Counted from the first letter of the stretch, positions 1 to 9,112 are shown. The stretch is DNA of 64,000 nt from Streptococcus saliviloxodontae (GCF_016908655.1 NZ_JAFBEI010000002.1:1-64000), one strand, 5' to 3'. The notes: generated from the sequence alone by a model not told the origin. Program-made: numbers and translations.

Positions 1-108
1 TTTGGCATGGTATTCTCTGTGTGTGGAATGTGTTTCCATTTTGTCATCAAAAATGATGTTAGGGTCTTTAATATTGAGTGATTCTTTGATATAATTTTGT
101 AGTTCCAT
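1..108 (-). CDS. ISL3-family-like transposase, N-terminal fragment (runs off window)
   Basis: Translation from the ATG at 108 gives 36 residues that remain open at the window edge. The N-terminus begins MELQNYIKESLNIKDPNI, and the stretch L-x-I-K-D-P-N-I is what I recall from streptococcal ISL3-type (IS1167-like) transposases. The catalytic DDE part is not in the window. A weak purine-rich SD precedes the ATG. Whether the full gene is intact cannot be seen. Confidence 0.6.
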   Translation of the reverse strand, partial: MELQNYIKESLNIKDPNIIFDDKMETHSTHREYHAK

Positions 109-230
109 GTGACACTTTCTAATGATGGTTTAGTCGCTTTTCATTATAAGTCATGTGGGACTTTTTGCATACCGTCAAAAAGCCCTACAATATCTGAATG
201 AGATTTACCCACTACAGAAATTATAGAGCC
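1..230 (-). mobile_element. End of an ISL3-family-like insertion sequence (partial)
   Basis: The minus strand reads from an end at about 230 beginning GGCTCTATAA, through a leader with a TATAAT box, into the start of a transposase at 108. Ends beginning GGCTCT are typical of ISL3-family elements, and the encoded N-terminus fits. The rest of the element lies outside the window, so neither the second inverted repeat nor an 8-bp target duplication can be checked. It ends only about 20 bp from the neighbouring IS982-like element, so this is an IS cluster. Confidence 0.6.
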
Positions 231-250
231 CTTATTTTTTTATACTATAT

Positions 251-282
251 ACCCATTGTGATACCCATTGTGCTAGTTAATT
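251..282 (+). repeat. Left terminal inverted repeat of the IS982-like element, with tandemly doubled tip
   Basis: Positions 263-282 match the reverse complement of 1260-1279 in 19 of 20 bases. Positions 251-262 repeat the first 10 bases of the terminus (ACCCATTGTG). The target duplication abuts the outer copy, so the doubling was either present at insertion or arose by slippage afterwards. Confidence 0.75.
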
Positions 283-408
283 CTAGCCAAACTAAAAAAC
301 TTTGCGTATCATAAACTCAAAACAACCACGAAATGAGGAAACGATATACAAAGTCAAGCTTATTATCTCGTAAATCCCAATCAAACACAAGTCATTTTTT
401 CAAAAATC

Positions 409-1261
409 TTGACCAAAGTTGTCACTTTGTATCAGCGTTTTGTCCCTGATAAGGTTAGAAATCGACGAAATGTCCACTTACAAAAACAACCTGATGCGGT
501 TATTATCGCTAGCTATCTCTGGGCAATTCAGGAGGGCTGTCGAACAGCGAGTGCTATTTACCGTGCCATTCGTCACAATCTTTTTCCTAACAATTTCCCA
601 GAACGTTCTCGATTTTGCCGGATCTGCCAAAATCTCGCCCCAAGCATTCAGCGTATGCGCTATTTTATGGTCTTAGACCTGTGTCAAATCTGCTCTTTTG
701 GCTTGATTGACAGTTTTCCCTGTCCTTTGTGTCAGCCCATTCGCAACTTGAGAGCAACACTTTTATCAGAAGTGGCAGATATTGGCTATATATAATGCGA
801 CTAAGAAAATGCACTACTACGGTATCAAATTTTCAGTACTTGTGAGTGATAATGGATTTCCAATAGATTACGTGGTCACTCCAGCCTCCGTTTATGACGG
901 CGATGTGGCTTTGGAACTTCTTGAAAACAGTCCGATTCCAATCATTTATGGTGATAAAGGCTATGTGGATAGAGAAACAAAAGCAGAGCTAGCACTTTGT
1001 GGAATTAAGTTGATTTCGCAACTAAGGAAGAATATGATTGACTATTCGTGGTTTGACAATTACAGAATCAGTCGTTTGAGAAAGCCCATAGAGACCGTAT
1101 TTTCGAATTTAGAGCGATTTGGAATCGAGTGTTTACGTTGCCGAAACTTACGGGCACTCAAATTTAGAACAGAGGCAATATTGCTTACCTATTCTCTTAT
1201 GCTTGAAAGTAGTCATAATAAATTGGGGGTGAGTTTGAAATATTCTCTTGATTATGCCTAA
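409..1261 (+). pseudogene. IS982-family transposase, frameshifted
   Basis: Two overlapping reading frames together give an IS982-type transposase. The N-terminal part (409-795) ends ...EVADIGY and the C-terminal part continues NATKKMHYYG from about 795, with a DDE-like core (VVTPASVYDGD, IYGDKGYVD, RKPIETVFSNLERFG). The break is a 4-nt excess: TATATATA at 787-794 where one TAT before AAT GCG would keep the frame, so a TATA duplication is the likely lesion. No in-frame ATG exists upstream. The frame opens at 337 and the first usual start is TTG at 409, so the N-terminus may be damaged too. Confidence 0.85.
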
Positions 1262-1279
1262 TTAACTAGCACAACGGGT
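1260..1279 (-). repeat. Right terminal inverted repeat of the IS982-like element
   Basis: The reverse complement starts ACCCGTTGTG and pairs with the left end at 263-282 with a single mismatch. It is followed directly by ACTATAT, the second copy of the target duplication. Confidence 0.75.
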
Positions 1280-1377
1280 ACTATATGTTTCTTCATATTT
1301 AATGGGTATTTTTGTGAGCATAAAACTTGCGATGGCTATATGGCTTTGCTATACTATAGTCAATCCTAAAACTTTTC

Positions 1378-1405
1378 TGTAGTTGAACCTCCTAAGTCAA
1401 CTACA
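1378..1405. other. Small inverted repeat in the gap after the IS
   Basis: TGTAGTTGA (1378-1386) pairs with TCAACTACA (1397-1405), a 9-bp stem with a 10-nt loop and no T tract. Nothing else convincing lies between the IS and the terminator at 1424. Confidence 0.4.
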
Positions 1406-1423
1406 AACCTTTTCATAATCTCC

Positions 1424-1459
1424 AAGCTAGGACGACTAGACAGTCGTCCTAGCTTTTTA
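1424..1459. terminator. Intrinsic terminator upstream of mutS2
   Basis: A perfect 14-bp stem, AAGCTAGGACGACT (1424-1437) with its complement at 1442-1455, a 4-nt loop and a following T run. It probably ended the transcript of a gene now displaced by the insertion sequences, and it insulates mutS2 from IS transcription. Confidence 0.85.
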
Positions 1460-1476
1460 TCTTTTTCGTGATTTTT

Positions 1477-1485
1477 TGGTATAAT
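1477..1485 (+). promoter_or_regulatory. Extended -10 promoter abutting the mutS2 start
   Basis: TGGTATAAT, a TGn-TATAAT extended -10, ends only 7 nt before the mutS2 ATG at 1493. A transcript starting at the usual distance would have almost no leader. The AAGG just after the box could still act as a weak SD if transcription starts upstream. Confidence 0.65.
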
Positions 1486-1492
1486 AAGGCTT

Positions 1493-3835
1493 ATGAACAC
1501 AAAAATTTTAGAACAGTTAGAATTTGATAAGGTAAGGGATCAGTTCACTCCTTTTTTGCAGACGGAGCAAGGAAGAGAAGAGTTACTGCTTCTTGAACCT
1601 TTGAATAAACGTGATAAACTACAGACTCAATTTGCAGAGTTGGCAGAAATGGCAGAGATTTTTATTGAACACCATCATTTTGCTTTAGGGAGTTTGGTAG
1701 ATATTAAAGAGCCTGTACGTCGATTGGAGCTAAACGCTGATTTGAGCGTTCAAGAACTACTGGACATTAAGAAAGTGCTGATTGTCTCAGCAGAAATGAG
1801 CCGTTTTTACGCTGATTTGGAAAATATAGCTCTGCATGCTCTGAAACGTCTCTTTGAGAGTATTGAGGTCTTCCCGTCTCTGCAAGGTAGCCTTCAATCT
1901 ATTAACGACGCTGCTTTTATTGAGAGCTTTGCCAGTCCAGAATTGACCAGTATTCGTAGCCGTATTGCTAGCAGTGAAACTCAAGTACGTCAGGTTTTAC
2001 AGGATATTCTTAGGAAAAACGCAGACTACCTATCAGAAAATCTGATTGCTAGCCGTAATGGACGTTCTGTCTTACCTGTGAAAAATACGCATCGAAATCG
2101 TATCAACGGTGTTGTACACGATATCTCATCATCAGGAAGCACTGTCTATATCGAACCGCGTGCGGTTGTCCAACTCAATGAAGAAATAACTCAGCTTCAA
2201 GCGGATGAGCGTCATGAGATGGCTCGTATTTTACATGAGCTATCAGAAATGCTCCGCCCACATGCTCATGTGATTCGTAATAATGCTTGGCTTTTAGGAC
2301 ATTTAGATTTTGTCAGAGCAAAATTCCTCTATATGAGAGAGTATAAGGCAACAATTCCAAGTCTGTCAGAAGATAAGACAGTCCAACTGCTCAATGCACG
2401 TCATCCTTTGTTGAAAAATCCTGTTGCCAATGACCTGCATTTTGGAGATCAGTTGACAGCTATTGTTATCACTGGTCCTAACACAGGTGGTAAGACCGTT
2501 ATGCTTAAGACTTTGGGATTAGCGCAGCTCATGGCCCAGTCTGGTCTGCCGATTTTGGCAGATAAGGGGTCAAAGGTTGCCCTCTTCAATCATATTTTTG
2601 CAGACATCGGAGATGAACAGTCGATTGAGCAGAGTTTATCAACTTTCTCTAGTCACATGACTCATATTGTGGAAATTTTAGATGAAGCTGATAGCGATAG
2701 TCTTATCCTTATCGATGAGCTTGGAGCTGGTACGGATCCCCAAGAGGGTGCTAGCTTAGCGATGGCTATCTTGGAACACCTGCGTCTGAGTCAGATTAAG
2801 ACCATGGCGACGACCCACTATCCTGAGCTCAAGGCCTACGGTATTGAGACAGAATTTGTGGAAAATGCCAGTATGGAGTTTGATGCAAGTACCCTTAGTC
2901 CAACTTACCGCTTCATGCAAGGGGTTCCTGGGCGTTCAAATGCTTTTGAAATTGCTCGTCGTTTGGGACTTTCAGATCTGATTGTTAATGATGCGGAGCA
3001 GATGACAGATACCGACACGGATGTCAACCGTATCATTGAGCAGTTGGAAGCTCAGACTCTAGAGACCCGCCGTCGTCTAGAGCATATTAGAGATGTTGAG
3101 CAAGAAAACCTTAAATTTAACCGTGCGGTTAAAAAACTGTACAATGAATTTAGTCATACCAAGGATAAAGAAGTTGAAAAAGCGACGGCTGAAGCCCGTC
3201 AGATTGTGGATAAGGCAATTGCCGAAAGTGATACTATCCTCAAAAACCTTCATGCCAAGGCTCAACTCAAGCCACATGAGATTATTGAAGCTAAGGCAGA
3301 TTTGAAAAAATTGGCACCTGAAGCTCACCTCTCCCATAACAAGGTGCTTAAAAAAGCTAAGAAGAAAAGAGCACCACGCGTAGGAGATGATATCATTGTG
3401 ACGGCTTATGGTCAGCGTGGGAGCTTGACTAGGGAGGTTAAAAAGGGCGTTTGGGAAGCTCAAGTTGGACTGATTAAGATGACCCTTAAGGAAGATGAGT
3501 TTAATCTGGTTAAGATCCAAGAGGAAGCTCAGCAACCCAAGAAAAAACAAGTTCACACTGTCAAAAAAGCCAAAGGTAAGACTAGTACTGGTCCGCGTGC
3601 AAGACTTGATCTACGTGGGAAACGCTACGAAGAGGCGATGCAGGAGCTAGATGCCTTTATCGACCAAGCTCTCCTAAATAACATGGGGCAAGTTGATATT
3701 ATCCATGGTATCGGAACGGGTGTTATCCGTGAAGCTGTGACTAAATATCTGCGTCGCAACAAGCACGTTAAGTCCTTTGAGTATGCCCCACAAACCGCAG
3801 GAGGCTCAGGTTGTACGATTGCAACCTTGGGGTAA
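1493..3835 (+). CDS. mutS2: MutS2 family ATPase/endonuclease (ribosome collision or recombination control)
   Basis: 780 aa, the normal length for MutS2. Seen in order: a MutS core without the mismatch-recognition domain, a Walker A motif [15 protein letters not shown] near residue 330, Walker [13 protein letters not shown], a coiled-coil-rich segment around 500-620, and a C-terminal Smr domain with LDLRG and HGIGTG near residue 700-740. MutS2 proteins suppress recombination in some bacteria and split collided ribosomes in Bacillus; which role dominates here cannot be read from sequence. It has its own promoter and is followed within about 30 bp by a hypothetical gene that may be cotranscribed. 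Confidence 0.95.
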   Translation: MNTKILEQLEFDKVRDQFTPFLQTEQGREELLLLEPLNKRDKLQTQFAELAEMAEIFIEHHHFALGSLVDIKEPVRRLELNADLSVQELLDIKKVLIVSAEMSRFYADLENIALHALKRLFESIEVFPSLQGSLQSINDAAFIESFASPELTSIRSRIASSETQVRQVLQDILRKNADYLSENLIASRNGRSVLPVKNTHRNRINGVVHDISSSGSTVYIEPRAVVQLNEEITQLQADERHEMARILHELSEMLRPHAHVIRNNAWLLGHLDFVRAKFLYMREYKATIPSLSEDKTVQLLNARHPLLKNPVANDLHFGDQLTAIVITGPNTGGKTVMLKTLGLAQLMAQSGLPILADKGSKVALFNHIFADIGDEQSIEQSLSTFSSHMTHIVEILDEADSDSLILIDELGAGTDPQEGASLAMAILEHLRLSQIKTMATTHYPELKAYGIETEFVENASMEFDASTLSPTYRFMQGVPGRSNAFEIARRLGLSDLIVNDAEQMTDTDTDVNRIIEQLEAQTLETRRRLEHIRDVEQENLKFNRAVKKLYNEFSHTKDKEVEKATAEARQIVDKAIAESDTILKNLHAKAQLKPHEIIEAKADLKKLAPEAHLSHNKVLKKAKKKRAPRVGDDIIVTAYGQRGSLTREVKKGVWEAQVGLIKMTLKEDEFNLVKIQEEAQQPKKKQVHTVKKAKGKTSTGPRARLDLRGKRYEEAMQELDAFIDQALLNNMGQVDIIHGIGTGVIREAVTKYLRRNKHVKSFEYAPQTAGGSGCTIATLG

Positions 3836-3865
3836 TTGCCCTATTGGATGATAAGGAGTCGTCTA

Positions 3866-4642
3866 TTGAGAACTGTTATAGGTATCAGAACGCATAAATG
3901 GGACGTGCTTGTTAAGCGTGCCTATGAGGATTTACTCACTTGTTTTTCGGCTAGTCAGATTTATATTATCTGTGATGAAATATCGGGTCAGCTGATTGAC
4001 TTACCTGAGGGACTGAATAAGGTTTCACTATCCAAGGATTTTCTCGAAAAAACAGGTCTAAAATCAACTTATGATGGATTGAATCAAGAAGATTGGTACA
4101 ATCCCACTAAGCATCGTTTGGGATGGTTGTGTGGTGATTATTTTTACTATGCTTTTCACCAGGCTGTTGAAGCAGAATGTTATTGGTTGTTTGAGCCTGA
4201 TGTTTATCTGACACCCTCTATGCGACAGTTATTCTTTAAGCGACTCTGTTCTCTCAAATCTGATGCCCTACTCCCTTACTATGCCTTAGCAAATGAATCC
4301 TGGTATTGGCGTCCTAAAATGGCAGTCTTTGAAGACAGGATCTATAAGACTTACTTCCCACTTAGTCGTCTATCAGCAAGAGCAGTAGAGGTTTGCTTAG
4401 ATGAACGTAGGAGAGTTTCTAGGCGTATGAGAGAAGAGGGCATAGCAGATACTTATTTTCCAAACGATGAGTCACTGGTAGCGACTAGTCTAGCTAAGTC
4501 AGATCTAACAGTTGAAGATATTCGAACGTATTTTGAACCAGATGCTTTTCGCTATTTTTCAATCAAATCAACTATTTTTACGACTATTGAGGACAAGCTG
4601 AATGACGGATGTTACCTTATCCCCCCCTTTTTGGGAAAGTAA
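3866..4642 (+). CDS. Conserved-looking hypothetical protein, possibly glycosyltransferase-like
   Basis: The best start is TTG at 3866, preceded by AAGGAG 7 nt upstream, giving 258 aa. The frame is open back to the mutS2 stop, but without an SD there. The protein is soluble-looking and rich in Trp/Tyr, with YWLFEPDVYL in the middle that could be an acidic metal-site motif of a GT-A-type fold; this is only a guess. Basic stretch DERRRVSRRMREEG follows. No signal peptide or membrane segment is seen. I do not recognise the family. Its position right after mutS2 suggests cotranscription. Confidence 0.75.
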   Translation: MRTVIGIRTHKWDVLVKRAYEDLLTCFSASQIYIICDEISGQLIDLPEGLNKVSLSKDFLEKTGLKSTYDGLNQEDWYNPTKHRLGWLCGDYFYYAFHQAVEAECYWLFEPDVYLTPSMRQLFFKRLCSLKSDALLPYYALANESWYWRPKMAVFEDRIYKTYFPLSRLSARAVEVCLDERRRVSRRMREEGIADTYFPNDESLVATSLAKSDLTVEDIRTYFEPDAFRYFSIKSTIFTTIEDKLNDGCYLIPPFLGK

Positions 4643-4736
4643 AGTGAAACAGACTCTTTAGGATAAAGTTTAATTGACAGGTACTCTTAGAAGCTTCTTT
4701 ACAAGGTCATATCTTAACAAATCAGGAGGTAACGAG

Positions 4737-5093
4737 ATGACGCACCGTATTTATGGTATGAGTTTTGCTGGTGTCTATCAGGCTTTGGTGGCCAAGGCTG
4801 AGCGAAAGGAAAGAGCTGCTCAAGAAGTTTATGCAGTGACGGCTTGGTTGACAGGCTACTCCCCCCAGCAGATTGAAGCGTGCTTACAGTCGGAACTGAC
4901 TTATGGTGATTTCTTTAGACAGGCACCAGCTTACAATCCTAAACGCCTCAATATCACAGGTAAAATCTGTGGTGTTCAGATTGAGACTATAGAGGATTCT
5001 TTGATGCAAGAAATTCGTCGCTTGGATAAGTTAGTGGATTGGTTGGCTAAGGGCAAATCTCTGGAAGTGATCTACGATAAATATGATAAGTGA
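4737..5093 (+). CDS. DUF2200 family protein
   Basis: The start is set by a strong AGGAGG at 4724-4729 before ATG 4737, giving 118 aa beginning MTHRIYGMSFAGVYQALVAK. The motif YGMSFA...VYPALV-like N-terminus and the KxERKxR and TAWLTGY segments are those I associate with DUF2200, a family without an established function. It is small, soluble and charged. It sits 8 nt upstream of a DUF4649 gene with which it is probably cotranscribed. Confidence 0.8.
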   Translation: MTHRIYGMSFAGVYQALVAKAERKERAAQEVYAVTAWLTGYSPQQIEACLQSELTYGDFFRQAPAYNPKRLNITGKICGVQIETIEDSLMQEIRRLDKLVDWLAKGKSLEVIYDKYDK

Positions 5094-5101
5094 GGAAAAC
5101 G

Positions 5102-5323
5102 ATGTTAGAGATTACTTATTTGGATGCAGCTAAGTGTGAAAAGACTGTGAAATTTGAGTGTTATAGTGAGTATGTCCGTTCACAACAAGCTTGCTGGCAT
5201 GATATTCATGATTATTTCAAAGCATTAAAGGTAACTTATAAGGGACATGACTTAGGCTATAGGGGGCCTTACGGGGATATTTATCAGTTTTTATTGAGGG
5301 TTGACTTTACCCAATGGGATTAA
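5102..5323 (+). CDS. DUF4649-like small protein, copy 1
   Basis: 73 aa from ATG 5102, with GAGGAAA just upstream (an upstream GTG at about 5090 is less likely). It is clearly paralogous to the gene at 6928: both begin M-x-x-ITYLDAAK and share RSQQAC, the Y-KGHDL/YNGHDL block, and the ending D-x-TQ-W/Y-D. The fold is unknown. The two copies flank the cfa gene. Cotranscription with the DUF2200 gene is likely because they are 8 nt apart. Confidence 0.8.
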   Translation: MLEITYLDAAKCEKTVKFECYSEYVRSQQACWHDIHDYFKALKVTYKGHDLGYRGPYGDIYQFLLRVDFTQWD

Positions 5324-5555
5324 AAACCGATCGTATGATAAAGTTAGTCACTTGTAGTGGACTGATGCTGTCGATATTGTTAGAGGTCTTGAGATTACGT
5401 GCGACTTTAAAATAGTCTATGTGTTTACCTCTTTGATCAAGGACTTTATCAAACTATTATGGTATAAAAAAGGTGGGACTTTGTACTGCCTTCGAAAGTT
5501 AGACAATAAATCTAACGATTGGAGTGCAGTTCATTTTAGTCTCCACTTTTTTTAT

Positions 5556-6743
5556 TTAAGCGTACATATAAGAACGTGTCAGAGGCATTGTTTCTTGCGT
5601 TTTACCTTTGGCAATGAGGTACTGACAAACATCTATGTTACCAGCTTCAAAGGAAGCGGCACAGGCTTGTAGGTAGAGGTCCCACATGCGAATAAAGGTT
5701 TCATCGTGACTTTTACGCACTTCAGGAAGTACCTTATGGAAATTTTCTGTCCAAATTTCTAAGGTTTTTTGATAATGGCGACGTAAGCATTCGAGATCAG
5801 CCAGTTGAAGACCGGCATCAGAAATATGCTCTAAATTTTCGGTCATTCGGGGAATATAGCCACCTGGGAAGATGTATTTGTTGATCCATCCATTATAGCC
5901 GTTACCATGCTGACCACCTGCTTGGCCACAGATACCGTGGATAAGAGCAAGACCATCATCTTTCAGATAGCTAGAAATAGTTTGGAAATATTGCCCAAGG
6001 TTTTCCTTACCGACGTGCTCAAACATACCAACACTGGTAATATAATCGTAAGGTCCGTGGGAAATATCACGATAGTCTTTCAAAATTACTTGAGCTTGTT
6101 CTTCGAGACCTTCTTCTTTAATGCGTTGGTTGACAAAGTCTGCTTGTTCTTGACTGAGCGTAATACCAACAACCTTTAAGCCGAATTCTTTAGCTGCTGT
6201 CAGCATCAGGGTTCCCCAGCCACAGCCGATATCAAGTAAGGTTTTTCCAGCCTGAGGATGAAGTTTTTTGATGATATGACGTACTTTGTTCATCTGTGCC
6301 TCTTCTAGGGTATCGTCTTCATGTTCAAAATAGGCACAAGAGTAGGTCATGGTTTTGTCTAGCCAAAGTCGATAGAAGTCATTTCCGATATCGTAGTGAC
6401 TTTGTACATCGATTTTGCTATCTTTTTTAGTGTGTGACTGGTGAGGAAGTAGCCGATTAAATTGACTACTTTTTAAGAAACTATCGGCTCGTCGATAAGC
6501 AGAGCTAACGAGATCTTGGATAGACCCATCGATGTCGATAGAACCGTCCATAACAGCTTCGCCTAAGGTAATCGAGGCATCCTTAGCTAAGTCAGAAATC
6601 GCTATTTTGTTGTGAAATGTGATTTTGACTTGAGGGTTATCACCATTGTAGTTTTCAGTTTTTCCGTTGGGATAAGTGACTTGCAATGGGATATCAAACG
6701 ATGATTTAATCAATTGTTTCAAGATGAGGTTATCCATAACCAT
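5556..6743 (-). CDS. cfa: Cyclopropane-fatty-acyl-phospholipid synthase
   Basis: 395 aa. Uses S-adenosylmethionine to add a methylene bridge to unsaturated acyl chains of membrane phospholipids, a membrane response to acid and stationary phase. Visible features are an N-terminal lipid-binding-type domain, then a class I methyltransferase domain with [12 protein letters not shown] (about residue 170), DYRDI, and the family hallmark [14 protein letters not shown] 6743 has AGGAGG 8 nt upstream. The gene lies alone between two DUF4649 paralogs that read the other way, and has its own promoter. Confidence 0.95.
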   Translation of the reverse strand: MVMDNLILKQLIKSSFDIPLQVTYPNGKTENYNGDNPQVKITFHNKIAISDLAKDASITLGEAVMDGSIDIDGSIQDLVSSAYRRADSFLKSSQFNRLLPHQSHTKKDSKIDVQSHYDIGNDFYRLWLDKTMTYSCAYFEHEDDTLEEAQMNKVRHIIKKLHPQAGKTLLDIGCGWGTLMLTAAKEFGLKVVGITLSQEQADFVNQRIKEEGLEEQAQVILKDYRDISHGPYDYITSVGMFEHVGKENLGQYFQTISSYLKDDGLALIHGICGQAGGQHGNGYNGWINKYIFPGGYIPRMTENLEHISDAGLQLADLECLRRHYQKTLEIWTENFHKVLPEVRKSHDETFIRMWDLYLQACAASFEAGNIDVCQYLIAKGKTQETMPLTRSYMYA

Positions 6744-6771
6744 ATCTGATGTCCTCCTTATTACGACTTAC

Positions 6772-6799
6772 ATTATACTCTTGAAATTCAAAAAAACAA
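6772..6799 (-). promoter_or_regulatory. cfa promoter
   Basis: On the minus strand TTGTTT (6794-6799) and TATAAT (6772-6777) are 16 bp apart, about 30 nt upstream of the cfa start. Confidence 0.6.
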
Positions 6800-6927
6800 G
6801 CCGTTTCATAAACTTTGCAAGAAATTTTCAGATATATTTTCACTCATCCTAAAAACTTGAGCAAGATAGTTGTCTAAATAAAAAAAGAGGACTAGACTAA
6901 AGTTATCACATTGAAGGAGAAATGATT

Positions 6928-7152
6928 ATGATTACAATTACTTACCTTGATGCAGCTAAACAAGAAAAGGTTGTTTCGTTTGAGTCTTATGATGAATTTG
7001 AACGTTCACAACAAGCCTGCTTGATTGGGATCGCAGACTATTATAAGGTGACGAAGTTGACTTATAATGGACACGATTTGGATTACTCAGGAACATACGG
7101 AGATATTTTCTTTTTCCTCCTAAAACAAGATTTAACGCAATACGATCATTAA
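6928..7152 (+). CDS. DUF4649-like small protein, copy 2
   Basis: 74 aa from ATG 6928. An ATG two codons upstream (6922) is only 2 nt from AAGGAG, while 6928 has an 8-nt spacing and aligns with the start of the paralog at 5102. It is acidic and soluble, with ITYLDAAKQEK, ERSQQAC and TYNGHDLDYSGTYGDI. It is transcribed divergently from cfa. Function unknown. Confidence 0.8.
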   Translation: MITITYLDAAKQEKVVSFESYDEFERSQQACLIGIADYYKVTKLTYNGHDLDYSGTYGDIFFFLLKQDLTQYDH

Positions 7153-7201
7153 ACTAGATTTGAAACGAGAATGGTAAATCTCATTTTATCAAGATATCAC
7201 T

Positions 7202-7240
7202 AAAAGGAGTTTGGGACTACTGTTGTCCCAAACTCCTTTT
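7202..7240. terminator. Intrinsic terminator after DUF4649 copy 2
   Basis: A perfect 16-bp stem starting AAAAGGAGTTTGGGAC (7202-7217), a 7-nt loop, the complement at 7225-7240. The stem itself ends in TTTT. Confidence 0.8.
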
Positions 7241-7400
7241 GACATCAAGTTGGACGAAAGAGGAGCTGACACAGTAGGGATAGCTTGCTTTAAATCAGCG
7301 ATTAGAGGTGAGAACGTGCTGCTAACATTGAATGTCTTTGTCAATCTGCTAAAAACATCTCCAAGATGCTCTTACTATTCCGCTCTTTTTATGTTTCGTT

Positions 7401-7409
7401 TGATATAAT
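7401..7409 (+). promoter_or_regulatory. Extended -10 promoter abutting the PAP2 gene
   Basis: TGATATAAT ends 6 nt before ATG 7416, with no SD between them. The predicted transcript would be leaderless. Confidence 0.6.
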
Positions 7410-7415
7410 GGTGTT

Positions 7416-7913
7416 ATGAAAGATTATGCGCAATTTTATGGTCGTTTAACAGCTAAGTTAAGGGCTAGTTCATGGCAATTGAAACTATTACGATTGACCA
7501 ATAAGGGAATAACGACTCTGATGTATCTTTGTTACCCATTGTTGTTGGCTTATCTTTTTTGGAAACAGCCAGATAGGCTTCTATTTGTTATAGGGATACC
7601 GGGGCTTGGTTTTCTCTTGGTTAGTTTTTTTAGAAGTTGGTACAATCAAGCAAGGCCCTATGAAGAGTGGCAAATAAGTCCCTTGATTGCTAAGGATACT
7701 CAAGGACAGTCTTTTCCAAGTAGGCATGTTTTTAGTGCTAGTGTGATTGCTATGTGTTTTTGTCAGGTTTATTTAGGGATAGGCTTACTGATGTTGGGCT
7801 TGGCTGGGCTATTAGCTGTAGCCCGTGTTCTAGCAGGTGTACACTATCCCAAAGATGTTTTGGTTGGTCTTATTCTAGGGATTCTCTGGGGGGCTTTGTT
7901 ATTTGTCCTATGA
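7416..7913 (+). CDS. PAP2-superfamily membrane phosphatase
   Basis: 165 aa with several hydrophobic segments. The three phosphatase motifs are present in order: R-x6-RP in SWYNQARPYEEW (the usual first Lys is Arg), PSRH in SFPSRHVFSAS (about residue 95; PSGH in many homologs), and R-x5-H-x3-D in ARVLAGVHYPKD. Such proteins remove phosphate from lipid phosphates such as phosphatidate or undecaprenyl pyrophosphate at the outer membrane face; the substrate cannot be told. The start codon directly follows a promoter with no SD. Monocistronic. Confidence 0.9.
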   Translation: MKDYAQFYGRLTAKLRASSWQLKLLRLTNKGITTLMYLCYPLLLAYLFWKQPDRLLFVIGIPGLGFLLVSFFRSWYNQARPYEEWQISPLIAKDTQGQSFPSRHVFSASVIAMCFCQVYLGIGLLMLGLAGLLAVARVLAGVHYPKDVLVGLILGILWGALLFVL

Positions 7914-8069
7914 CTCTGAGATACTGAGGAACAAAAAGGTGCTAGTTGTTTAGCCATGTAGAGTATCAAATCTGACTAGGGGAAAAATCAGATTATGGTT
8001 TCAAGAGGAGAGAGTGGTTGTCATCTCTCGTTCTTTGCTATACTATGAAAAAATGAAGGTGGAAATACT

Positions 8070-8666
8070 ATGAGACACGAGGAGATATTTGCTGAGGTCG
8101 CATCAGGTCGTATGTATGATGACTTGCAAAAGGAATTAGTTGAAGCGCGTGAGAAGACCGTCCTTTTGACTAATGAATACAATGCTAGCTTTGGTCAACC
8201 AGCTGAAGAACGTCAAGCTATTTTGAAAAAACTGCTCAAATCAATGGGAGAGGATGTGTTCTTTGAGCCGAATTTCCGTTGTGAGTTTGGCTCCAACATT
8301 AGTATTGGCAACCATTTTTATGCCAATTTTGATTGTGTCATGCTAGACGGTGGTGGTATTGAGATTGGTGACCATGTGCTATTTGGGCCACGTGTGGGAA
8401 TTTATACCTCTAATCATGCGATTGATCCTATCGAAAGGGCAAACGGTGCTTGCTATTCAAAACCTGTGACTATCGGTAGTCATGTCTGGATTGGCGGTGG
8501 CGTCCAAATCAATCAAGGAGTGACTATTGGTGACAATGTGGTTATTGGCTCAGGTTCTGTGGTGACCAAAGATATTCCATCAAATTCAATTGCTGCAGGA
8601 GTTCCTTGCCGTATTATTAGACCAATTACAGAAGCAGACAAAACAGGCTATCAGCCTAATCATTAA
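8070..8666 (+). CDS. Maltose/galactoside O-acetyltransferase family protein (left-handed beta-helix)
   Basis: 198 aa. Transfers acetyl from acetyl-CoA to a sugar hydroxyl in characterised relatives (Maa, LacA); the substrate is not identifiable here. Seen: an N-terminal Mac domain, then hexapeptide repeats (ISIGNHF, VTIGSHVWIGGGVQI, VTIGDNVVIGSGSVV) and the conserved catalytic-type His in YTSNHAIDP. An SD-like AAGGTGG lies before ATG 8070. A thioesterase gene starts 10 nt after its stop, so the two form an operon. Confidence 0.9.
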   Translation: MRHEEIFAEVASGRMYDDLQKELVEAREKTVLLTNEYNASFGQPAEERQAILKKLLKSMGEDVFFEPNFRCEFGSNISIGNHFYANFDCVMLDGGGIEIGDHVLFGPRVGIYTSNHAIDPIERANGACYSKPVTIGSHVWIGGGVQINQGVTIGDNVVIGSGSVVTKDIPSNSIAAGVPCRIIRPITEADKTGYQPNH

Positions 8667-8676
8667 AGGAGAACTA

Positions 8677-9096
8677 ATGACAATAACTTATAAACACTAT
8701 GTTCAGTATTATGAAACAGATCGTATGGGAATCAGTCACCATTCCAACTATATCCGCTGGATGGAAGAAGCTAGAACCCATTTACTAAAAGAAATCGGTT
8801 GGCCTTATGACAAAATTGAAGAAGCGGGAATTATCTCTCCAGTGACGCGGGTATCGTGTGATTATAAGGCGACGACTACCTTTGCGGATGAAGTTACCAT
8901 TGTGATTTCAGTTTCTTTGGTAAAAGCTGCGCGTCTAGGCTTTGATTACAAAATGACCAATCAAGATGGTCAAGAAGTTTGCAGCGCCCACTCAGAACAT
9001 AGTTTTTTGAATAGTTCAGGTCAGTTTGTCAATCTAAAAAAAGAAGTTCCAGATTTCTTCCAACAATTAACAGAGCTGGTTGATGAAAAAGCCTAA
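8677..9096 (+). CDS. Acyl-CoA thioesterase, 4HBT (hotdog) family
   Basis: 139 aa from ATG 8677, chosen because AAGGAG lies 5 nt upstream; longer in-frame starts inside the acetyltransferase gene lack an SD. The N-terminus has the YbgC/FadM-type block YYETDRMGISHHSNYIRWMEE with the Asp and His used in hotdog thioesterases. It probably hydrolyses acyl-CoA or acyl-ACP; the chain length is unknown. Cotranscribed with the acetyltransferase. Confidence 0.88.
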   Translation: MTITYKHYVQYYETDRMGISHHSNYIRWMEEARTHLLKEIGWPYDKIEEAGIISPVTRVSCDYKATTTFADEVTIVISVSLVKAARLGFDYKMTNQDGQEVCSAHSEHSFLNSSGQFVNLKKEVPDFFQQLTELVDEKA

Positions 9097-9112
9097 TCGT
9101 TTTTTTAGAAAA

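Larger units (their letters stand above)
251..1279 (+). mobile_element. IS982-family-like insertion sequence with 7-bp target duplication
   Basis: The right end (1260-1279), read inward, is ACCCGTTGTGCTAGTTAATT. The left end carries the same sequence with one mismatch at 263-282, preceded by an extra tandem copy of its first bases at 251-262. The outer copy and the right end are both flanked by ACTATAT (244-250 and 1280-1286), a 7-bp direct repeat consistent with a target duplication. The total of 1029 bp fits IS982-type elements of about 1 kb. The single transposase gene inside is broken, so the copy is probably dead unless rescued in trans. Confidence 0.8.

Noticed and set aside
419-676. 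85-codon ORF overlapping the IS982-like transposase
   Set aside because: It is the shifted frame of the transposase gene and has no SD or family features.
7211-7408. 65-codon ORF between DUF4649 copy 2 and the PAP2 gene
   Set aside because: It begins inside the terminator stem, lacks an SD and runs through the PAP2 promoter.
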